A stretch of DNA of 64,000 nt. Origin: Rhododendron vialii (Eukaryota; Streptophyta; Magnoliopsida; Ericales; Ericaceae). The notes beneath the pieces were generated by a model that made no database searches, had not been told where the DNA came from, and was given only the letters and a program-made list of their open reading frames with translations. Position numbers and translations under genes: made by a program. Each line of letters begins with the position of its first letter. The first letter of the stretch is position 1. Below, in pieces: positions 57,004-64,000 of the stretch. Where the stretch lies: positions 28,309,501 through 28,373,500 of the forward strand of contig NC_080569.1 of assembly GCF_030253575.1 (NCBI RefSeq). Reading direction: 5' to 3'.

Positions 57004-57200
57004 CGGCGGGGACTCGGTGGCGCACCATCAACGATTGTGGACGGCATCAGAGGTGACGAAGTGGTGTCTTTTAGCGATGCCAATGGCAATGGAGGAACAG
57101 CGGCGGTCGAGTTGCACGGCTGTTGCGTTTCCATGGTAATCGTCGTCTTCTCCGACCCTAATTGTTCGTCTTTTTTGGGGGGCTGACTATTTGCAACCAC
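57004..57200 (-). pseudogene. Unidentified coding-like fragment next to Helitron copy C
   Basis: A minus-strand open stretch reads METQQPCNSTAAVPPLPLAS then DTTSSPLMPSTIVDGAPPSP and RRFGLN, after which it runs into the Helitron-like repeat at TTTCAG. It is absent from copies A and B. The Pro/Ser-rich start of a plant protein is plausible, possibly captured by the Helitron. The family is not recognised. Confidence 0.3.
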
Positions 57201-57295
57201 AAATTTTCTGAACGTAGCCTGTTTATACTATGGTACACATTTCATTTGCATATGAAAACAGATTACGTTCAGAAAATTTGTGGTTGCAAATAGTC
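57185..57295. repeat. Small perfect inverted repeat
   Basis: Arms of about 32 bp, starting GACTATTTGCAACCACAAAT, pair exactly around a loop of about 45 bp. The size suits a microMITE or small foldback. It lies 150 bp outside the inner border of the right duplication arm. Confidence 0.8.
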
Positions 57296-57591
57296 CGGCC
57301 ATTTTTTGGGATGCTCCGGCGCTTCTGGGTTTAGTTTGGGGATCTCAGAACGACGTAGCTTTGTATCATAAATAGAATGGCCAAAATCCCCTAAAACGGC
57401 ATCGTTTTGGGGGGTCTTCAAACTGCAGTGTAATTTGGTCACTGCAGCCTGCAGGGACTCGGAGTCCGCAAATTCCAGCCCGCTTCCGGAGATCGTTGGA
57501 TCATCGATGGATTCCGTCTGCCAATTTGGAAAAAACCTGTAGATTCTCACAGACGCGCTTGAGCAGGAACAAAACCCTAGGACGACCATGT

Positions 57592-57595
<4 letters not shown>

Positions 57596-57624
<29 letters not shown>
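57596..57624 (+). repeat. CT microsatellite in the right PTF2 promoter
   Basis: About 14 CT units, matching a shorter GA tract at 52266-52281 in the left arm: a length difference between the paralogous promoters. Confidence 0.9.
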
Positions 57625-57627
<3 letters not shown>

Positions 57628-57826
57628 CAAGTCTGGATGCATTAAATTCTAAAGAGTACATGCGTATTACATCTGCGTATATACGCTGATACACAGGTAC
57701 TCTCCTTTCCTCTTCCTTCCTCCCCCCGCCCCCCCACCACTTATACCATAGCTTTTTCCTGTGACCTAATACTAGTAGTTTCTCTGTAAACAAACCAACC
57801 AAACGCGTCAGCTTTAGGGCTTGGAC

Positions 57827-59419
57827 ATGGCGAGTTCTCGCCCCTGTTCGAGTTGCGGCGAGAGATCCCTCGCCGACGACGACGACGGCAATTCCTTCTG
57901 CGCCTCGTGCGGCGCTGTCCAGGACTTCGACAACTTCCAGCACAGCTTGGGCGGGATCAGCGGCCCCACCGGCACCTTCGTCCACACCGGCACCGCCGGC
58001 TCCGGCAGCACCTTTAACTACAAAGAGACCAAAATATATTACGCCAAACAAAACATCGAACGCATCACCTCGTTATTTGACTTTTCGCCCTCGAAGAAAG
58101 ACGAGGTCAGGGTTATGGTAGAGACCGTTACCGAGGGGGAGTACGGGCAGGGGGATTGGTTTCCGGTTCTCATAGGCGCCTGCGCGTACGTTGTGATGAG
58201 AAGAGATAACAAGTCGTTGGTGCTCGTGGAGGTCGGGGATAAGGTAGGTTGCGATGTTCACGAACTGGGTCGGATGGTTAGTCGGGTTGTTCAGTTTATG
58301 CGATTGAAGTTGCCGGAGTTTGACATCGTGGATTCGTTTCAACGGGCGGTCCGGACATGTTTTGTTTCGTTGGATAATGAAGATAAGGTTGGGAGGATGT
58401 TGAAGCAGGGGATTTTCTTGGTCCAGTGTATGGTGAAGTGGTACTTGACCACGGGGCGGAGACCGCTTCCGGTGGTCGTGGCTGTGTTGGTTTTCGTTGC
58501 TCAGTTGAATGCAGTCGATGTTCGGATTGAGGATGTGGCAATGGAGTTACATGTGGCGGTTGTTACGTGCAAGCTGCGGTATAAGGAGCTTTTAGAGAGT
58601 CTGGTGAAGGTTGCGCATGTATTGCCTTGGGGAAAAGATATTACAGTTAAGAACATTGTTAAGAATGCACCGTTTGTGTTGGAATACATGGAATTGAAGT
58701 CAATGTCCAAGTGTGGCGAGAAGAGGAAGGTTGTAGATCATGTTGGGTTTGATATGGATGATTTGGTTGGAAGCTGTTTGAGCGAAGAAGCGGAATATGG
58801 GCTTGATAATCATGGCATGGAAAATGATTCTCAATATTTCAAGGTGCAAGATAAGCGTTCTTCCCCAAGAGGGACTAGAGATGATTTGGAGACGCTCAAG
58901 ATATCACATGAGTGCTTGTCAATGATGTATTCAGAATATTCAAACAAAATTTCTAATACCGATTATCTTGAAGAGTGTGGATGTAAAAATAGAAGGAAAA
59001 AAGGGAGAGGGTTCGATCTTTTAGATTGTAGGGAGTGGTGGAAAGGAAAGTCAGAACTGAGCAGAAAGCTTTTGCTCAAGAAAATACTGGAAAAAGACGT
59101 GGGATTAGTTGCAATGCCACCATCTTTTGTTGCTGGATGCTTGGCATATCAGAGGAGGAGAGAGAAGATAAAGGCTGCTAAGCTACGTATTACTAAGATT
59201 ATGGGCTTGCAAAATGGTGATTCAGGTGACAATGGTAACCTTTGCATATCGGACAGCGTGAATATTGGAAAGAAGCGAAGGAGAGTGAAGGTTTATGTTG
59301 ATTGGGAAGACTTAATTATTGAGACCCTTCTCCTTCATCAGGTGCAGGAGGAGGAAATAGAGAAGGGGCATTACAATACCTTACTGGATTTGTATGTATT
59401 TAATTCTGGGAGTATGTGA
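57827..59419 (+). CDS. PTF2: Plant-specific TFIIB-related protein PTF2, right-arm copy
   Basis: This is a 530-residue single-exon frame starting at ATG 57827 (the in-frame TTG six bases earlier is not a plausible start). It has the zinc ribbon C7/C10/C25/C28, the two cyclin-like repeats and the charged tail as in the left copy. About 22 residue changes separate the two, including L/P at NA(L/P)FVLEYM, V/E at LDN(V/E)DKV and loss of one residue in the RRRRMK run. Both frames are intact, so both may be expressed. The 3' flank stays alignable to the other arm up to the Helitron empty site at about 59783-59795. Expected role: assembly of a specialised transcription initiation complex in the nucleus, with TBP and RNA polymerase. 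Confidence 0.85.
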   Translation: MASSRPCSSCGERSLADDDDGNSFCASCGAVQDFDNFQHSLGGISGPTGTFVHTGTAGSGSTFNYKETKIYYAKQNIERITSLFDFSPSKKDEVRVMVETVTEGEYGQGDWFPVLIGACAYVVMRRDNKSLVLVEVGDKVGCDVHELGRMVSRVVQFMRLKLPEFDIVDSFQRAVRTCFVSLDNEDKVGRMLKQGIFLVQCMVKWYLTTGRRPLPVVVAVLVFVAQLNAVDVRIEDVAMELHVAVVTCKLRYKELLESLVKVAHVLPWGKDITVKNIVKNAPFVLEYMELKSMSKCGEKRKVVDHVGFDMDDLVGSCLSEEAEYGLDNHGMENDSQYFKVQDKRSSPRGTRDDLETLKISHECLSMMYSEYSNKISNTDYLEECGCKNRRKKGRGFDLLDCREWWKGKSELSRKLLLKKILEKDVGLVAMPPSFVAGCLAYQRRREKIKAAKLRITKIMGLQNGDSGDNGNLCISDSVNIGKKRRRVKVYVDWEDLIIETLLLHQVQEEEIEKGHYNTLLDLYVFNSGSM

Positions 59420-60179
59420 TAGGCTTCAGCATGGAGTAAAAGTAGCAAGAATTTACTAAACCGCATCGGTCACCTCACAAATTGGAGACAGTTTTCTGTA
59501 GATAATTTTTGTGTACTCTATCCTGCAAGATGACAGTCAATTTTGGTTACTCGTTTCTGTAAATTTCTGGATGGTAACCTATTTTTGGTTATAGAAGTGG
59601 TACTTACCTATTTATATAAAAATTGAATTTGTTCTGGATCGTGTCTTGTTCTTTTATTTTTATATGTTTGACGCTTTCACAAATGCTCGTATTTGTAGGT
59701 CTCTATTGTTAATGTCTGTCCTTTTTCTTCCTGATTGTTGTACTTGTTGGCTTGACCTCTTTTCCCTTCTTACATTGGTACTTGCTTTTTCTAGTGAAAT
59801 GAGTGCATTTCCTTGTTGTTTGGTTCAAGTGATTACTTTTCCTTTGAGAACCATCGATTGTCTAAGTTCTTGTTTAAATTCGGATGTGTTTGGACTCTTT
59901 GGAGTTCACGAGGCTAACTGGGTTGGTTTCTAATGTGGGATTGTGGAATGGGGCAATGCATGGACAACAAAATAACTTTATTTCGAATTGCATTTTATAG
60001 ATGATAGTACAACCGCATTAGATCACCTCTTTATTTCTGTTCTTACTATTTTTTATAAGTAAATGATTTTATTACTATTTCTGTTTTTAGTATTATCTGT
60101 CACCTGGTTCTGTTTATACTCTATGCAAATTCCATCAGGATGTTCATCAGACAGCTTCCATGCTCCCTAATTCCTATCT

Positions 60180-62090
60180 GTGTCTTTGTGTTTATAGGAA
60201 TTATGTTTGAAGATATAACGAGACTTTTTTAATTGATCATCATTACACAAGTGATGAGACAGAAAGCACACCAGACTCGGATAGGATTAGAATCCTACAC
60301 GCACATAGTAATAGACACACAAAAGTTTCCAGTTCTAGCAAGTGTCAGCACTCCAGATGTTCCATATGGAAGTACCTTTAAGACGGAATTGCTTTACTGC
60401 ATTACCCCCTGGCCTGAGCTGCCATCAGGAGAACAGTCTTCACGATTAGTTGTATCCTGAAGAATGAATTTTCTGCAGAGTACTATGATGAAAGGTATGA
60501 TAGAAGGTGGAGCCCGAGGAGGTCTGAAGGAAAGTTTTGAGCACTACATCAATTCATTATATCAGCAATTGAAGACGGTTGATGCCAAGGACATTGCTTC
60601 CAATAAGGAACAGGTTTTAGCTACTCTACAGGGGGAGCCACAGTCGGATTGGAAGCTGGCAGCTCAGTATTTTGCTAATTTTACCATGTTATCTACCATT
60701 TTTTGGGGGATATATTTGTGCTTGTGCGCATCTGGCTAGCAGCGCCTAGCATGATCCAAGGTCTCGAGTTTCTTGGGTTAGACTTGCCAGATTCAATTGG
60801 TGAAGTAATCTCGTGTGTGGGGTCTTGCTTCTTCAAGGTGAACGGGTGCCGGAGTTGATTTCACGCTTCATGCAGGTAGAACACAAAAGGGTATTGCTCA
60901 CATTTTCACCTGTCTTCTTAATGTTCTGGTTTTCCTACTTGTTCTGATGGAATTCACCTTGTTTTCCTGTCTAAATTTAGCCACTGACCATGGAGTTAAA
61001 GCACAAGGGGAAGGATGGTTGCTAACTGTTGCCTTGATTGAAAGAAGCAATGTGGCAGCTGTTGATTCGAGATTCAAGTGGACATTGTGATCCATATGTG
61101 GTCTTTACTTGTAATGGGAAAACTGGAACCAGCTCAATCAAATTCCAGAAATCTGATCCTCAGTGGAATGGTGAATTGATTTACCTTAAAGTCAACATCT
61201 CAATCTACTTCATTTGGAGCTCGTAGTTCTGTCATTTATTAAAGCTGCAACTGTGCAAACTTTGGCCATATTATGTCAAAATCTATACCTCCTTAAGTCT
61301 CTATCACACGTGCCTTTATTTGATGTTTGGGTTCCTCTTCAAGGAAAGTTAGCTCAGGCATGTCAGTCGAAGCTGCATTTAAGAATTTTCTTGGACAATA
61401 CTAGAGGAACCAATGTTGTTAAAGAGTATTTAACTAAGATGGAGAAGGAAGTGGGAAAGAAGGTAAGTCGGACCTGATCTGTCCTGGAAATTCACTTTCC
61501 CAGTTGATTTCATCTTCGGAGCCTTTAGAGTTCCATTGGTTACTTATTACTTCAATTGGAAACTTCTGTAGATAAGACTTCAATCTCCTCAAACAAATTC
61601 AGCATTTCAGAAACTCTTTGGGCTTCCCCCAGAGGAATTTCTCATCAATGATTTTACTTGTCACCTGAAACGCAAAATGCCTGTGCAGGTACTGTTGGAG
61701 CTCTGTTGTATATTTTTTTATTGCAATATTGGTTTTTCATGTTTGCCTTAAGATTTGATCTGTCTGATGTGGGTTACATAAATGATATGTATATCTCATT
61801 ACAGTTTGATTGTTCATGCACAGGGCCGCCTATTCTTATCAGCAAGAAATAGGTTTCCATGCAGATCTATTTGGACACAAGACCAACTTCCATTTTTTGT
61901 GGGAGGACATAGAAGATATTCAAGTGGTTGCTCCTACTTTATCATCAATGGGTAGTCCAATTGCTGTCATGACTTTACGGCCTGGCAGAGGTGAGGATGC
62001 AAGGCATGGTGCAAAGACACGAGATCAAGAAGGCAGGCTAAAGTTCCATTTCCAGTCTTTTGTATCCTTCAATGTTGCACACAGGTACTA
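60180..62090 (+). pseudogene. C2 and GRAM domain protein gene, right-arm copy, broken
   Basis: Blocks in order are a VASt-domain part (60270-60880: TELLYCITPWPELPSGEQSS, QSTMMKGMIEGGARGGLKES), a partial second C2 domain (60980-61165: DPYVVFTCNGKT; then 61318-61462: DVWVPLQGKLAQACQSKLHL), and GRAM (about 61570-62083: FGLPPEEFLINDF, WEDIEDIQVVAPTLSSMGSP, LKFHFQSFVSFNVAHR). It shares with the left copy the TGA before (R)xNFLQST, the frameshift after IFWG and the 7-bp insertion before (G)HCDPYVV. It has also lost the C2 exon with EIFEFDAMDEPPS. Later exons would lie past the window end. The fixed shared lesions show that the gene was dead before the duplication. Confidence 0.85.
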
Positions 62091-62768
62091 CCAAGTGCAC
62101 ACTATCCAAACTTAGTTTTTCTTGGTCCTAATAGATTGCTGAACATTTTGATTTTTATTGCTTTTGCCGTTGTTTCGTTTAGTTATAGAACCACCCTTTT
62201 CTCCCAAATATTTTTTAGTGTCAAATGCATTTTGAAATAATTACATGAGCATACACAAAAGATTAAAATAGTATATTGTAATAAATGTACGCTCTCAGGA
62301 CTTAACCTGGATAGCTAACTTTTGGATACATATCCTCATTATTTAAGATGGAGGGTCTTGCGAGGTGCAACATGGATGCACTTTCACACCCGTACTCGTA
62401 CGTAGCCAAGGTAACATAGCCCACAGGTACATAAGAAAATCTTCCATCATATGCCAGATTACGCTCTTAAACAGATTGTGCAACAACTGGGAGAACATGT
62501 AACATAATGAATGCATATTTCTCTGACACCCTGAGAGGCTAGGCTACTAAAAGTCAAACTAACCAAATCATGAAACAAATGTCTATCTTTGTAGCTGAAG
62601 GATAAACTATAAAAACTGACACATGAATAAGTTAGATACTTTTTATCTCATAAAAATCTGAAAGATATAGCAGACACCTTTTAGCAGGTGGAGAATAAAC
62701 TGCAAAACACCGCAGCTAAACAATAGGAGGAGGGCCAGAGAACACCATGACCAGGCTAAAGGGAGAAC

Positions 62769-63202
62769 CGATGATGCACGGACACGGACACAGATACGGA
62801 CACGGGAATTCTAAAAAAATGGAGACACGGACAGGGCGGGGGACACGCCACATGTATATTTATTTATTTGTTTCAATTTTTTTCCAAATTTAAATGTCAA
62901 AATGTGGACAAAACGAAGAATCCATAGTTCCAATACCATTCAAACAAAACAAGACATCCATAAGTTTGATACAACCCTATTGAAAAATTACAGTTTGACT
63001 CCCAAAATTAAAAAAAATTATAGTTTGAAAAATTTATATTTTGACCCCCGCCATGTCCCCATCGGTGTCCCGCTGTGTCCCCCTCAAAAATTTATATTAA
63101 ATTATGGGACACACCAGGTGGTGTGTCCCGTACGTGTCCCTGCGTGTTCCCGTGTCCGGACACTGCGAAACATCGACCTTTAGAGGTGTCGGTGCTTCAT
63201 AG
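62769..63202. mobile_element. hAT MITE inserted in right arm
   Basis: This 434-bp insert is absent from the left arm (empty site about 39063). It is flanked by the perfect 8-bp duplication GGGAGAAC (62761-62768 and 63203-63210). The ends CGATGATGCACGGACAC and, on the other strand, CTATGAAGCACCGACAC are inverted repeats, followed by GGACACGG-rich subterminal arrays. There is no transposase. Confidence 0.9.
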
Positions 63203-64000
63203 GGGAGAACAAACTAAGCAACTCCACTGTTACTAGGAATTGGACTTTTGCTGTTGTTCTCTGTCACGAATAACTCTTCCAGCTAATTGTCATTTACAAA
63301 CTCTGTACCCGCAAGCATTCCCTAGTAATGGAGGAGTACTCCAAGAAATCAACTCTAGACTGCTGGAGAACTAATCCTAGAAACCCTGGTGGGGTATTCC
63401 TAGTAATGAAGCCTGCGGATGAATGGGCATCCTCAAGTGCCTTCGAGTTACTGTTATTTGTCTTGCTTCCCCAAAATGGCTATTTCAACTATGTTATCGA
63501 CTCTTCTTGACTCTAGTATCAGCAATTGTATTCTAGTCATGCTGAGACTCTATGTTGTCCTAAGTTTCATAGCTCTAATTCAATCAAAATGGATTCTTTC
63601 TCATTACTAGAAGTCTGATCATTTTGGTGCATTTGGGTCTTCTCATGTCGATGAACAATTCTATTTACATGTTTTTTTCATTTGGAAATCAATATCCTTA
63701 CTGTTTGTACCCCTAGGTGTTTTGCGATGAGCTCCCCTCCATACCCCATCTCTCAATATCTCTCCATACCCCCACTTTTGGCCCCTTCTCGAGCCCAAAA
63801 CTATGATCCAAGCTGTTTATATTGTAAAGTCCGCTACATAGGATACCTCTACAAAAAAATAAGCTTAAAATTTTGATAGACGAGTTCACAAAAAAGTGCA
63901 CATTGCTTGATAAGTTCATGTTTAATTTTTTACTTGTCGTTCATGTTATAGGACAAAATACAATTTGTTCAGAAGGTGGGCTATGGAGGAGTAAGGAGAG

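Larger units (their letters stand above)
57450..64000 (+). repeat. Right arm of the inverted segmental duplication (runs off window)
   Basis: Reverse complement of 37045-52440. It begins near GCAAATTCCAGCCCGCTTC (left arm about 52412) and is still matching at the last base. The spacer between the arms is about 5 kb. Confidence 0.92.

Noticed and set aside
1-64000. CRISPR array, operon, riboswitch or bacterial insertion sequence
   Set aside because: No spaced direct repeats of the right form, and the sequence is clearly plant nuclear with introns.

Overview
The window is nuclear DNA of a flowering plant, most likely a eudicot. The evidence is a plant PTF2-type TFIIB-related gene pair, a papain-type protease with one intron, fragments of Di19, C2/GRAM and histone H2A genes, Gypsy and Copia remnants, and CACTA, hAT, Harbinger, Stowaway and Helitron elements. 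Introns and AT-rich spacers rule out a prokaryote. I cannot name the species. Only three host genes look intact: one cysteine protease and two copies of PTF2. Almost everything else is transposon or gene wreckage.

Layout. 1-7.7 kb: the tail of one LTR, then a complete gag-only Athila-like Gypsy element (697-7715) with 1587-bp LTRs, a tRNA-Asp primer site and a 5-bp target duplication. 7.7-14 kb: MITEs, a tandem pair of short Helitron-like units, foldbacks and dispersed repeats. 14.4-16.7 kb: the cysteine protease gene, two exons. 17-28.5 kb: a dense transposon field holding two hAT-like elements, a CACTA element with a tRNA-like insert, a Copia solo LTR, a truncated LINE, a Harbinger-like element and SINEs. 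28.5-36 kb: exon-like fragments and a 3.5-kb element with long terminal inverted repeats.

37-64 kb is one large inverted duplication. The left arm (about 37.05-52.44 kb) and right arm (about 57.45 kb to beyond the window end) read as reverse complements. Each arm carries an intact intronless PTF2 gene and a broken C2/GRAM-domain gene. Because the arms are paralogous, each serves as an empty-site control for insertions in the other. This defines, nearly to the base, a 7.9-kb Helitron (42188-50082) and a 1.2-kb MULE-like element in the left arm, and a 434-bp hAT MITE in the right arm. Once these are subtracted the arms have nearly equal length.

The Helitron is the most interesting object. It carries an eight-exon replication protein A (RPA70)-like gene, a captured Di19 zinc-finger exon with both splice sites, and a rearranged Copia fragment. 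I found no Rep/helicase gene. The spacer between the arms (52.4-57.4 kb) holds a histone H2A exon fragment, several foldback elements and another Helitron copy related to the pair near 10 kb.

All calls are by eye. Repeat borders without a target duplication are accurate to tens of bases.
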